DNA of 36,058 nucleotides, from positions 1 to 36,058 of the forward strand of contig JABDGN010000010.1 in assembly GCA_013285995.1 (NCBI GenBank), given 5' to 3'. The notes under the pieces are model-generated. The model was given only the letters and a program-made list of their open reading frames with translations. It made no database searches and was not told where the DNA came from. The DNA comes from Gammaproteobacteria bacterium. Lineage in GTDB: Bacteria; Pseudomonadota; Gammaproteobacteria; JABDGN01. Positions within the stretch are counted from its first letter, which is position 1, and every line of letters starts with the position of its first letter. This document shows, piece by piece, positions 25,344 to 35,700 of this stretch. The translations under genes and the position numbers were made by a program.

Positions 25344-26225
25344 TTACATAATCAACTGATAAAAACTTTTGTCGAGAGTAACCGCCCCCGACTGCTCACA
25401 CACTTTTGCGGCGAGTTTACAAGCACGTTCAATAATGTCTGCGTCGCTCCAACCTAATAATTTACCGGCAATAGCGGTGGCGGTGAAAGTATCGCCAGCA
25501 CCGATGGTATCGACTAAATTCAGTACTTTCGGTGCATGGGCGTCGAAGAGGCCTTTATCATTCACTACAAATGCACCATATTCACCGCGGGTGATAAACA
25601 CGCTTTCGAGTTTATATTCACGTTGCAATTGGCTGGCGGCTTTATGTAAATCTTCTATAGCAGGATTTTTTAAATGACAGACGTGTGTCAATTCTTCATC
25701 CGTTAATTTCACCCAATCCGCCAAAGCTAAAAATTCCGCATTTTGTTGCGCATTCCACCACGGTGCGCGTAAATTTAAATCGACAAAACATTTGCCGTGC
25801 TGATTTTTTTTCAGCAGCGCCTGTAAAGCCGCCAGACTCACGGGATGGCGACTGGCTAAAGTCCCAAAATATAAAATTGAAATTTCGTCATCACCCAAGG
25901 CTTTTAATGCGGCATCAGCATCGATAAAGTCAAACGCTTTGCCCATCGGGATGCCATAGCTTGCTTGGCCATTGATGAGCGTGACTTCCGTCGTCGTCGT
26001 GGGGCGTTCATGATCAATTTGCATGCCGCGGGTTTCTAAATTCCAGGTGTGCATTTTGTCGAGCACGATTTTACCCAGTGCGTCGTCACCAATGCGACCA
26101 ATCAATAAAGGCTCAAAGCCTAAGCCTTTTAAATGCCAGGCGACATTAAAATGCGCGCCACCCAGTACATCGCCGGTGGGCAGGCAATCAAACAAAACTT
26201 CACCAATAATCACAGGACGTTGCAT
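25344..26225 (-). CDS. PfkB-family sugar kinase (fructokinase-like)
   Basis: This 293-residue ribokinase/PfkB kinase has an N-terminal GGAHFNVAWHLKGLG signature 1 (about 21-35), a substrate-binding part with DLNLRAPWW, and C-terminal signature 2 DTIGAGDTFTATAIAG with the catalytic-base Asp near 243. It is cytosolic and transfers the ATP gamma-phosphate to a sugar, most likely fructose. The start at 26225 is preceded by AAAGAGAAAAG and begins the PfkB fold; a longer frame to 26459 reads through repeats and is rejected. Confidence 0.85.
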   Translation of the reverse strand: MQRPVIIGEVLFDCLPTGDVLGGAHFNVAWHLKGLGFEPLLIGRIGDDALGKIVLDKMHTWNLETRGMQIDHERPTTTTEVTLINGQASYGIPMGKAFDFIDADAALKALGDDEISILYFGTLASRHPVSLAALQALLKKNQHGKCFVDLNLRAPWWNAQQNAEFLALADWVKLTDEELTHVCHLKNPAIEDLHKAASQLQREYKLESVFITRGEYGAFVVNDKGLFDAHAPKVLNLVDTIGAGDTFTATAIAGKLLGWSDADIIERACKLAAKVCEQSGAVTLDKSFYQLIM

Positions 26226-26309
26226 AACTTTTCTCTTTAAATTGTCCGGGAGGCGCATTTTACGCGGGAATGAAAGTAAAGTACACCGGTAGCCCATCCG
26301 CTTAATTTT

Positions 26310-26443
26310 GTCATCCCCGCGTAGGCGGGGATCCAGAAAGTAGGTCGGCTTCCCGAGCTTCGCATCAAGCGAAGCGAGTAAGCCGACATTGGCTGTCGGC
26401 TTGTTCGTTTCACCTAGCGGTGAAACTCCGGAAGCCGACCTAC
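26310..26443. repeat. Cluster of palindromic repeats upstream of the kinase and permease genes
   Basis: A GTCATCCCCGCGTAGGCGGG hairpin followed by GATCCAG (26310-26336) is followed by a paired element (26340-26443). Its outer arms GTAGGTCGGCTTCC and GGAAGCCGACCTAC match exactly and enclose two hairpins, GCTTCGC...GCGAAGC and GTTTCACC...GGTGAAAC. Confidence 0.85.
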
Positions 26444-26527
26444 TAATTGAATGTGACAAAATTAAACAGATATCAGAGCCTGCCCGGCAAAAATTAATTA
26501 AAAATCAATTTTTGCAAGCCTGAACTA

Positions 26528-26536
26528 TGATAAAAT
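26528..26536 (+). promoter_or_regulatory. Extended -10 promoter of the permease gene
   Basis: TGATAAAAT resembles an extended -10 (TGn-TAAAAT). Transcription would start near 26543, inside the longer open frame from 26527. This supports the downstream TTG start. Confidence 0.45.
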
Positions 26537-26562
26537 CGCGCCCGATTTATAAGGAGCTCACC

Positions 26563-28155
26563 TTGCCTGATCAAGCAAAATTTTTACGCGTTATTGGTTT
26601 ATTTGGTTTGACCATGATTGGCCTGGGGTCGATGATTGGCTCTGGCTGGTTATTTGGTTCCTTTTTTGCAGCGCAATTGGCAGGTCCGGCGGCGATTTTT
26701 GCTTGGATCATCGGTGGGGCCGCTGCGATGTTAGTCGCGCTCACCTTAAGCGAATTAGGCGCCGCTTTGCCCAAAGCTGGCGGCACCGTGCGGTATTTGG
26801 ATTATTCACATGGCGGTTTGGCGAGCTGCATCGGTGCGTGGTCGAATTGGTTAGGTTTGATCAGCAGCGTCCCTTCCGAGGCTGAAGCATCGATCCAATA
26901 CATGAGTTCCTGGAAGTGGGCCTGGGCGCAAAATTTATATGACATTCACACTCACAGCTTAACGCACACTGGTTTAATCGGCTCGAGCATTTTGTTATTG
27001 TTTTATTTCTTCGTGAATTATTGGAGCTTGCAATTTTTTGTGCGCTTTGTTTCCATGATTACGCTGTTTAAAATTATTGTTCCTATTCTTACTGCAGTAG
27101 CTTTGCTTTATACCGGCTTTCATCCCGATAATTTCACCAGCGCCGGCCATAGCTTTATGCCGTATGGCTGGACCAGTGTCGTGACCGCCGTGGTTACCTG
27201 CGGAATCGTGTTTTCGTTTAACGGCTTTCAAAGCCCGATCAATATGGCAGCGGAAGCGAAACGCCCTGGAATCAATATTCCACTGTCCGCTATTTTAGGC
27301 ATTTTGCTGGCCTTGGTGATTTACATTTTGTTGCAGACCGCGTTTATCGGTGCGGTTCCGTCCGATATGTTAGCCAAAGCCGGTTGGCATGGCATAGAGT
27401 TTCATTCGCCGCTGGCAGAATTAGCGATTATTTTCCAACTCAATTTTATCGCGATGCTGTTGTATATCGATAGTTTTGTGTCGCCTTCCGGCACGGGCGT
27501 CATCTATATGGCGGGCACCGCGCGTATGTTGTATGGCATGCAACGCAATAAATATTTGCCGGATTTTATCGGCATGTTGCATCCTAAGTATCATTTACCG
27601 CGCAATGCCTTAATTGTGAATTTGATCGTTGCCTTTGTATTCATGTTTTGTTTCAGTGGTTGGGCGCATATTGTCGCCGTGGTGTCGGTGGCTAATATTA
27701 TCGGTTATATTCCCTGGCCGATCGCTTTAGGCGGTTTGCGGCGTGTCGCGCCCGATTTACCGCGGATATTTAAATTAAAATGGGCGGATGGTATTTCTGC
27801 TTTAGTGTTTGTCATTATTTCTTTACTACTGTTTTGGGCGCGCTGGCCTTTAACGGGACAAATGTTTTTGCTATTACTGCTTGGATTTGTGATTTATTTT
27901 TATTATCAATATAAACAAGGTTGGCCGCAATTTCAGCAGCAGTTAAAAGCGGCTTGGTGGATCTTCGCGTATTTAATCGGTCTCACGTTAATTTCCTGGC
28001 TCGGCGCGGCGGAATTTGGTGGTCTGGGTTATCTTTCTCCACTGGCTTCGCATGTTGTCGTAATTGTGTTTGCGATCGTGATTTATTTCTGGGCGGTACG
28101 TAGCGCCTGGCGTACACCGGCGATTGATAAGGCGATAGCGTCTGTGGTAGGATAA
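26563..28155 (+). CDS. APC-superfamily amino acid permease
   Basis: This 530-residue membrane protein has about 12 hydrophobic helices. The first helix has the APC unwound substrate-site motif GLTMIGLGSMIGSGWLFGS, and helix 6 contains FSFNGFQSPINMAAEAKRPG, typical of amino acid/polyamine/organocation transporters. It imports or exchanges an amino acid not identifiable from sequence. The start is TTG at 26563, because AAGGAG lies six bases upstream; the ATG at 26527 has no ribosome binding site and lies in the promoter. Confidence 0.88.
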   Translation: MPDQAKFLRVIGLFGLTMIGLGSMIGSGWLFGSFFAAQLAGPAAIFAWIIGGAAAMLVALTLSELGAALPKAGGTVRYLDYSHGGLASCIGAWSNWLGLISSVPSEAEASIQYMSSWKWAWAQNLYDIHTHSLTHTGLIGSSILLLFYFFVNYWSLQFFVRFVSMITLFKIIVPILTAVALLYTGFHPDNFTSAGHSFMPYGWTSVVTAVVTCGIVFSFNGFQSPINMAAEAKRPGINIPLSAILGILLALVIYILLQTAFIGAVPSDMLAKAGWHGIEFHSPLAELAIIFQLNFIAMLLYIDSFVSPSGTGVIYMAGTARMLYGMQRNKYLPDFIGMLHPKYHLPRNALIVNLIVAFVFMFCFSGWAHIVAVVSVANIIGYIPWPIALGGLRRVAPDLPRIFKLKWADGISALVFVIISLLLFWARWPLTGQMFLLLLLGFVIYFYYQYKQGWPQFQQQLKAAWWIFAYLIGLTLISWLGAAEFGGLGYLSPLASHVVVIVFAIVIYFWAVRSAWRTPAIDKAIASVVG

Positions 28156-28198
28156 TATTACCGTTTACCTTTTGCTTTGATAATAATATAATCGTGAT

Positions 28199-28224
28199 TG
28201 GGTAAGGTATATTAGCCTTACCGA
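28199..28224 (+). terminator. Possible weak terminator or leader hairpin
   Basis: GGTAAGG (28201-28207) pairs with CCTTACC (28216-28222). Only a short A/T run follows, so termination is uncertain. It lies between the permease gene and the first giant ankyrin gene. Confidence 0.35.
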
Positions 28225-28252
28225 TTTATAATAAAAAACATATAAAAATAAT

Positions 28253-31200
28253 ATGTACGACTACCTACCTACTTTTATACAACGAGCTGTTGATGCCGTC
28301 TCGCCCCAACAGTCTGAATACAATTCAGCGGATCTAATTCATCCTTTTACCCAACAAGATTTAGATCGCTACCGAAATAGCGCTTCTCCTTTACATTGGA
28401 TGATTATTCAGCAAGTAGCTACCCTACAAAATTTTAAAGGTGATATTAATTTAAATGCCCCATTCAATTTATATTCCCGGACCAGCGATTTACTTTTTAA
28501 AGTCGTTAGCTTTATCAATAGCACATCTCCATTTCCGACTGTCTATGGAAACGATCCCTGTGATAATATTAATAAAACAGATCTATTATTCTTACTGATT
28601 GCCAGGCAACCTGATTTATTGGAAGCGCTGCTCGAAGCAAAATTACGCATTAATCCGCATTATCCGTTTAAACTTAGTACGCGTAATATAAATCACATTT
28701 CTACTGCTTTACTGTTATCCTGCAGCCTTGAATTTGATCTATTGCGACTGCTTAGTCAATCAGCTGCTTGTTTAGAAGATGAAAAGCTTAAATGGGCCTA
28801 TGAATGTGACAAGATTAATTACATGCACGATAAAAGCAATATTTTTTTATTTTTCCTAATCTACAATCAGTTCGATTTATACGATCGCTTTATTGAGGCT
28901 TTTGCCAGCTGTCCACTCCCGCTGCGTCAGAGCTTACCGGTTCATGTTCCCTTCGGAGCACGAAGACAAGAGATGAAAAGTAATGTGCTAGGCTTATTGT
29001 GGAGCAAGCAACAATATGCGAGATTAGCAAGATTATTGGATTTAATGAACTGGAATTTTGAACAGTTTCACAAAGCAGAGTTATACGTGAGTGGTGTAAC
29101 CATAGTATTACCTGATGAGCTTGCAACAATAGCACAATGTTTAATTCATCCTGATTGTCAGCTGCGCCAGCGTGAAACCCGGTATGAGCAAATGATATTA
29201 ACGGAACGACGTCATCATTTATATGGTGCGGTTAGCGAAGCGCTGAAGAGCGGAAATTATGATACCGTAAGCGATCTTATGGAGCGCGCTAAAAGAATTC
29301 AGGAACGAGAAACATCGCAACAAACGGCTATCAACCCAAGGTCTACAAGCCAAGCGCGAGTCATTAATTGGTGTTATCCACAACAGCTTGCAAGCATACC
29401 AGGCCATGAAGCTGGTGATACAGTATTACACATAGTGGCAAGAAGAGGTAATGTGACTCTCTTGCGTAAATTGTTACAGTGGCCGGGCGTTGTTGTAAGT
29501 ATCAATAATCGGCGTGGCCAAACAGCTTTCGAGGCCACTCATGATGGAGTCTGTTTTTATGTACTCTTAAAGCATATAAACAATTCTAAGGATATTCCTG
29601 CCTACGAAAACTTGGCGAACAGAGCAACACAAATAAGAGCGAATTGGCCGGCACCCGCTGCTCCACCTGTACCGCTTATTCCCGCCGTTCCCGCTGCCCC
29701 ACCTTCTGCGGCACGACTTCCGGTGCCAAACCAAATTATTGTTCCTCAACCACTCCCTCCTGAACCCCTTCAGGTTCAATTGGAAAAGGCTGTTTCATAT
29801 GGTAACCAAGCCGCAGCTTGCAATTTGTTGCAACAAAACCCTGCTCTGCTGGTAACAGAAATTGCCTGGTTTGATCGTCTATACGAAAAAAAGTATTTTC
29901 AAATTTTAGATCTTGCTTTAGAAAGCTTAGCACGCACAAATAATAACGATGTTGCCTTAAATTATCGTGCTTTGTGTTTAATAAGTATTCGTAATAAGAG
30001 CCGGCTCTTAGAACCTTTTATAGCGGGGACACAGGCACATTGGCTTAACTCTGACTTTAGCTATCTGGAAAAAAACTCTCCGCTTGATCTCGCGTTGCAA
30101 CACCAGTCATTCGAAACTGCAGACATTTTGTTAACGACTGTATTAAAGAGGAGAATCTTTGGAGAACAATTTTATGCGGACTGTTTTAAAAGAGTGCTTG
30201 ATAATGAGCAATCTCAACCGCGTGGACAATGGCAGATTCTAGAAGAAAAACTGTTAGAGCCTATGGCGGAGCCACCCAACAATATAATTATTGCGGCAAT
30301 CAAGTGTTTAGCCGCCACTGCCGCGCGCTGGGACAAAGTAAAGCAGATTATTGAGCAACGTAAAGCGAATGCAGAATTTATGAAAGATCTTAAAAGAGCA
30401 GCGGCCAGGGACAAAACTATTTTGTCTCCTGATTTAAAACATGCATATTTTCCCGCGCCGATTGTTACATCTTTTATGCCTTCTGCTGCTAAGCCAAATA
30501 TCCAAACAGCTGTTCCTGCAGCGCCACCTGCTGCTGCTAAGCTAAATGTCCAAACAGCTGTTCCTGCAGCGCCACTTCCCATACCCTTGCCGGTTAGGCC
30601 ACCTGCTGTAACTTCTACCACAAGAGTGCCTCCTCGTGCAGGACAAAAACCGAGCAAACCTGATACCCCAACAGTGCCTGCTCATACAGGACGAGATACT
30701 GGAAAGAGTTCTGCAGCAGCCTCCGGAACTCAAGAACAATCTTGGGCGCGAGTAGTGGCTCCTCTTCAAATGTCATCTGTGCCTATCACATCACCATTAG
30801 TAGAAATGCCGGTACCAACCGCGCCTGCGCCTGCGCCTGCATTTGTACCTGACCCCGACTCTCTTCCAATTGCAGCCGGACCAGTGGGGCCATCAAGACC
30901 AGAACGCTTGCGGTCACCCTCTTCATTACCCTCTCCATCACCACCTCCATCTGGTTCATCCAGCCCACGGCATTTATCCATTTCGGCGGCAGAAATACCG
31001 AAGGTGCCTACAAGACAGCCTGCAAGTTCGCCACAATCGGGGCTATTAGGTATAGCACCACCTACACGTTCAACGGTGCCTACCTTACCTTTGTTACAGC
31101 CTGCAAGTCCATCTCCTTCTCCAGGTATTATCAATTGGCCATGGTCTAAAATACCATCACCTAATGGTGGAATAGAAGAATTTCATGATAATAAAATGTC

Positions 31201-32560
31201 AAGCTATGAAGCGGTATTTATCTTATTAAAACAGTTACTGTATTTATTTCCATCTTCGCAGCCTTTGATTTATATTAGGGGTGGTTTTCCACGCGATGGA
31301 GTGCGTGATGTAATTCCTAAAGACGCTGATGGAGCAACGGTTATTCCGCCACAGAAAATCCAGCAGGAATTAAAAGATTTTCAAAATAAGGTCACAGATA
31401 AATATATTTTTGTAGTAGATGAAAAAATTAAAGGAATAGCCGGAGAAAGTTGGCAAAGTGTGGGAATTACTTGCTATGTACGAGGGACTGATCCGCTGCA
31501 CTTTGTAATGCGTTTCGAAATCACCTATTATCCTCACCTAAACGCAGAACAATTATTAACTCATGTACCTATCGATTTAAGTTGTAACCAATTATTTTTG
31601 TGCCTGCTTTCTATGGCAGCAGATTATTTATCTTTAACATCTCCTCCCGGTACGAGTGTTAAAGAGATAATGCAGGCGATTCGGGGCCACAATAAATTAA
31701 GTTGTTTAAAACTTGATGACCCATTGGCTGTAATACGTTTGTTTATCAGACAATACAGTATAAACAAGCTACGAAAACGTATCGAGCCCGTTGCTTTGGA
31801 AGCACTAAAAGATAAAGCAGAGAAACGTATCGAGCCGGTTCCTCTGAGTAAAGTATGGGCACGTATTGAAGACCCGGCACTCGAGCAAGCAATTCAAAAT
31901 CCAAATTTTAGTTTTGCAAGCAAAACCTCCAAACAAAGTTATCGCCAATTTTTTACAGCTTTGCTTAATGGAATACCACACGAAAATTTTCTTGCTCTAT
32001 TTAAGGATATGGCGGATATGAAGTTATTGGAAAAATTTCTTCCTGGATTTGAGGCGGGAATTACCGCATCGTTTTCGTATTATGGTCGGTCAGTATCGGG
32101 CACTTTGCAGGAATACATAGAATTTTGTACCAACACTATTGTTTGGCTGTATAGGCAAAAAGACCAATTAACTAAAGCAGGCCAATTAACTCATGAGCAC
32201 ATAGGTGAATTATTTATAGCTCCGATTGTAGCAGCCGGCATAAATAAAAACTTTTATGCTGAACAATGGAAAGAAGTAACCGTTGCGCTCATCAGGGGGC
32301 GACAACAGGTTGACAGCGAGAGGTATATGTACCAAAGAGAGCTAAAATCTAATGCCAGCTTCCCATGGCTTGCTGACTATTACCTAAGCAATCGGCGAAC
32401 GTGGCAACAAAATACAGCATTATTAGAAGACTCTCCCCTGGTTTATTTAACAAGCATTTCAAATACTTATTTTAAAGCCTATCAAAGATTTTGTGGTGGA
32501 GAAAAAACTTTATGGGAAAAACCATTTGCCCTGTGGAAATCTCAAGCCTTGCTACTGTGA
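28253..32560 (+). CDS. Giant ankyrin / proline-rich / poly(A)-polymerase-like nucleotidyltransferase protein (copy 1)
   Basis: This 1435-residue protein has no signal peptide. Residues 1-350 are helical with degenerate ankyrin-like units (SPLHWMI at 46-52, DLLFLLIARQPDLLEALL at 110-127). A clear ankyrin repeat is at 386-427 (GDTVLHIVARRGNVTLLRKLL). Further helical/ankyrin-like sequence spans 505-720, and a Pro/Ala/Ser-rich linker spans about 735-965. The C-terminal domain (980-1435) follows class II poly(A) polymerase/CCA-adding order: YIRGGFPRDG with Gly1010-Gly1011 and Arg1014-Asp1015, KDAD with Asp1024 and Asp1026 at the canonical spacing of eight residues, DLSCN (Asp1108, Asn1112) at the RRDFTINAL position, IRLFIRQYSI, and a neck-like part 1208-1270. 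It may transfer nucleotides to RNA or protein, or be a catalytic relic. A paralogue lies directly downstream. The ATG lacks a clear Shine-Dalgarno. Confidence 0.8.
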   Translation: MYDYLPTFIQRAVDAVSPQQSEYNSADLIHPFTQQDLDRYRNSASPLHWMIIQQVATLQNFKGDINLNAPFNLYSRTSDLLFKVVSFINSTSPFPTVYGNDPCDNINKTDLLFLLIARQPDLLEALLEAKLRINPHYPFKLSTRNINHISTALLLSCSLEFDLLRLLSQSAACLEDEKLKWAYECDKINYMHDKSNIFLFFLIYNQFDLYDRFIEAFASCPLPLRQSLPVHVPFGARRQEMKSNVLGLLWSKQQYARLARLLDLMNWNFEQFHKAELYVSGVTIVLPDELATIAQCLIHPDCQLRQRETRYEQMILTERRHHLYGAVSEALKSGNYDTVSDLMERAKRIQERETSQQTAINPRSTSQARVINWCYPQQLASIPGHEAGDTVLHIVARRGNVTLLRKLLQWPGVVVSINNRRGQTAFEATHDGVCFYVLLKHINNSKDIPAYENLANRATQIRANWPAPAAPPVPLIPAVPAAPPSAARLPVPNQIIVPQPLPPEPLQVQLEKAVSYGNQAAACNLLQQNPALLVTEIAWFDRLYEKKYFQILDLALESLARTNNNDVALNYRALCLISIRNKSRLLEPFIAGTQAHWLNSDFSYLEKNSPLDLALQHQSFETADILLTTVLKRRIFGEQFYADCFKRVLDNEQSQPRGQWQILEEKLLEPMAEPPNNIIIAAIKCLAATAARWDKVKQIIEQRKANAEFMKDLKRAAARDKTILSPDLKHAYFPAPIVTSFMPSAAKPNIQTAVPAAPPAAAKLNVQTAVPAAPLPIPLPVRPPAVTSTTRVPPRAGQKPSKPDTPTVPAHTGRDTGKSSAAASGTQEQSWARVVAPLQMSSVPITSPLVEMPVPTAPAPAPAFVPDPDSLPIAAGPVGPSRPERLRSPSSLPSPSPPPSGSSSPRHLSISAAEIPKVPTRQPASSPQSGLLGIAPPTRSTVPTLPLLQPASPSPSPGIINWPWSKIPSPNGGIEEFHDNKMSSYEAVFILLKQLLYLFPSSQPLIYIRGGFPRDGVRDVIPKDADGATVIPPQKIQQELKDFQNKVTDKYIFVVDEKIKGIAGESWQSVGITCYVRGTDPLHFVMRFEITYYPHLNAEQLLTHVPIDLSCNQLFLCLLSMAADYLSLTSPPGTSVKEIMQAIRGHNKLSCLKLDDPLAVIRLFIRQYSINKLRKRIEPVALEALKDKAEKRIEPVPLSKVWARIEDPALEQAIQNPNFSFASKTSKQSYRQFFTALLNGIPHENFLALFKDMADMKLLEKFLPGFEAGITASFSYYGRSVSGTLQEYIEFCTNTIVWLYRQKDQLTKAGQLTHEHIGELFIAPIVAAGINKNFYAEQWKEVTVALIRGRQQVDSERYMYQRELKSNASFPWLADYYLSNRRTWQQNTALLEDSPLVYLTSISNTYFKAYQRFCGGEKTLWEKPFALWKSQALLL
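30485..30580 (+). repeat. 48-bp coding tandem repeat in the linker of copy 1
   Basis: Two copies start at 30485 and 30533, encoding KPNIQTAVPAAP and KLNVQTAVPAAP at a 16-residue period. Their near identity points to a recent duplication in a low-complexity region. Confidence 0.8.
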
Positions 32561-32733
32561 TTATTAGTCATCACCATACTGATTAACCAAAACAAACTTA
32601 ATACCAAGGCAGCCCAAAACACATGCGCAAAATGTTCGCCCTGGAACAATTGGCCCGCCACCGTTCCCCCTACAAAATCCTCATAAAACATACGCCATAG
32701 CAATTCTGTAGCAAAGTAAGTAAGCGTTTGCAA
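32542..32733 (-). CDS. Possible small membrane protein, antisense to the end of copy 1
   Basis: This 63-residue frame has a TTG start and overlaps the end of copy 1 by 19 bases on the opposite strand. It contains one clear hydrophobic helix (HVFWAALVLSLFWLISMVMT) preceded by an amphipathic part (TELLWRMFYEDFVGGTVAGQLF). The composition is protein-like and occupies most of the gap between the two paralogues. It could be a real small membrane protein or a relic of a longer one. No ribosome binding site or family was recognised. Confidence 0.35.
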   Translation of the reverse strand: MQTLTYFATELLWRMFYEDFVGGTVAGQLFQGEHFAHVFWAALVLSLFWLISMVMTNNHSSKA

Positions 32734-32789
32734 AGCTTATTTGTTTATACTACACTGCACGAAGTATATAACATTACAATTAAAATAAT

Positions 32790-35700
32790 ATGTTTCCTGC
32801 TTACTATTTTATCTCTCATTTTTTCAGAGTTCACTTCGGTGTAGCTACTTACAGCGATGCTGATTTGGAAAAATGCTTTACGGCAGGAGAGCTAAGTCTC
32901 TATGGGCAAAATGTGTCACCTTTGCATCAGATGATTAGAGATAGGAGAGCAAGCTTAATCAATGTGTCATCTCCTACTCTGAATTTAAATGCATGTGTCA
33001 GGCTAAAATACACCTACTCCAATTCTGTCGTGTTGACAACTCCACACCGGGTTAAGAGAGATAAACATTACTGTAGATGGTATGGCCTCAGTTTATTTTA
33101 TTTACTGGCGGAATATCAAACCGATTTATTAGAGCAAGTCGTCGAGTTGAAGATACGTCGCACGGGCTGTCCCTTCTTTGATTTAAATGTACACCCCACC
33201 TTTGAAGCGCCTGTCGGGTTGCGGCTTGCCTGGCGGAAGCAATTTGATTTGTTGCGTATTTTTAGCAAGTTGCCAGGTATTTTAGATAGCCTTCATTTCA
33301 CTACCGTAGTTTTTAAAGGAAGTGCGGAAACATATTTGCATAATGCCGATATTTTTTTGCCCTGTTTAATTCACAACCAGTTCGATTTATATGACATTTT
33401 TATAGTGGTCTTTTCTAAAATGCCGTTTGCTGACCGTAAGACTCTGCAAATTGATGTGGTTCCCGCAGCGCTGGATGTAAAAGACAAATCGAATATAGCG
33501 GGGGTATTATGGCAGAAAGAACAATTTGCAAGATTAAAAAAACTTTTAGATTTGGTGGGATGGAGTGCTAAAAATTTAATAGGGGCAGAGTTATGGGCGA
33601 TGGGTACAAAGGTATCTTTTCCCAAAGGCAGAAATGAAATAGAACAACTATTAAAGGGGCCTGATAAACCATTGCCGCGTTTTCCGGTTCCCTTTCAGCA
33701 AGCAATCTTAACTGATAAACGCCATCAATTACATCAAGCAATTATTAATACTGATTTAATTGCAGTACACAATTTCACAGACCATGTTAAGCGTTGTGAT
33801 GCACAAGTAGAAAGAGAGGGGAAAAAATCAGTTTGGGGTCAGGTTATTAATTGGTGTAATCCTGCGCAAGAGGGAAATACAGCACTCCATTTAGCTGCTC
33901 AGCGTGGCAATCCAGCCATTCTAGGAGATTTGTTAACCTGGCCTGGAGTTGATCTTGATGTTACTAATCGGCGTAATCAGGCAGTACGTAACGTAGCAAA
34001 TAATCAAGTATGTTTTAATTTATTAAAACAATATGACAGTATTAAGGAAACATTGAAACATAGAGCCCTGCTTATGGAAGAGATAAGCGAGAGATTCCAT
34101 GAACCAAACAGCATTCAATCACTTCCCATAGCTCCTCCAATGGCTGGGTCAGGTAGTGCGCTTGCTTTGCCTGTCTTGCCGACAGCGAATATATCCGCTG
34201 GGCTTGCTGCACCTTTATTACCATCCGCACAAGCATCATTTTTTTCTGTGCCTGTTCCGCCAATGTTATCGCCGGTATCACTTCTCAACGCTCAATTTGA
34301 AACAGCTTTGCAACTGAATGACTCAGAAACATTAAAAGAATTAATAATGAAACAAGGATTTTTGGTAACGCAACTCAATTGGCTTGAACAATTACGCCAA
34401 AAAAATGTCGCCATTTTAGATTTGGCTTTAGAAAAATTGGCAGCAGCAAATTTTAAGCGTAAACCACGCTGGATAGAGTTTAATTATCATCTGTTGTGTT
34501 TAGCCAGTATACGTAATAAGAGTTCCCTGTTAGAGTCATTTATCGTCAGGGCCTGTTGGCCCAACCCAGATAGGTATGATTTTCGCAATCTCGATGAGGG
34601 CTCGCCACTTTATTTAGCGTTACAACATAAGTCATTGCAAAGTGCAAAAATTTTGTTAACGACTGTATTGCAACAGGGGATTTTTGGAGAACAATTTTAT
34701 GCAGCTTGTTTTCAATTAATATTCATTAATGAACAATCCCAGGTGCGTGAACAATGGGATCTTTTAGAAGCAGAACTTTTACAACCAGCGCGATCAGCTA
34801 CTGCCTTATCGGGCGTGATTATTTTCGCAATTAAATGTTTGGCAAATACTGCAGTACGATGGTCATTGGTAAAGGAGATTATTGAGCAACACAAAAATAA
34901 TCCAGAGTTCATGGAACGGCTTAAACAAGTAGTATTCACAAAAACAATTCGGTGGCCTGCAGAAATAAAGGAAATTTTTTCTCCGTCAGCTGTTGCAGAA
35001 TTGCCTGTCAGCAAATCTGTCGCATCGCCATCTGTTGCGCCGCCATCTGTCAATAGCCCTACCGTTGCTCTTGCGTCACCATCTGTTGTGCCGCCACTTG
35101 CTTTGCCTGCCGTAGTTTCTGCTACAAGACAGCGCGTTAAAAAAACTGCTCGATCTCCACCTACTGCACCAGCACCAGCCACTCCAAAGCAAAGTATTTT
35201 AAAATCGGGGTTAACTTATGCAGCGGCAGTTGTTCCTGTCAAACAAGAATCACCAATACCACAAGCGCCTGTTGTACCTCCATTGCCAACTGCACCTGCA
35301 GCGATGCAAATGCCTGCACCAACTTTGCCTCTACCTGCACTTGTAGATAGCGTCGGCACTCTTCCCGTTGCAGCGGGGCCAGTGGGACCCTCACAGCCAG
35401 AACAATTGCGATCGGCATCACCATCATCCAGTTCATCCACGCCTCGTCGCTTATCCACCTCTTCGGGAGACATACCTTTAGCAGCACCTACACTTATTCA
35501 GCCGGCAACTCCTGTTAGAACTGCGTCACCGACACGAATAAGACCTGCACTCTCTGTACCAGTAGAACCTACTTTGTTATACCCTCCTTATGCAGTTATC
35601 CAAATAATGCATCTACTCACGTTTGGAGCTTTTTTTGTCCCGGGAACTTTACCATTACTTCCACAACATACCATTCTTTTAAAAGGAGGCTGTCTTCGCG

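Noticed and set aside
26226-26459. Longer N-terminus of the PfkB kinase
   Set aside because: The extension is translated palindromic repeat sequence and the kinase fold begins at 26225.
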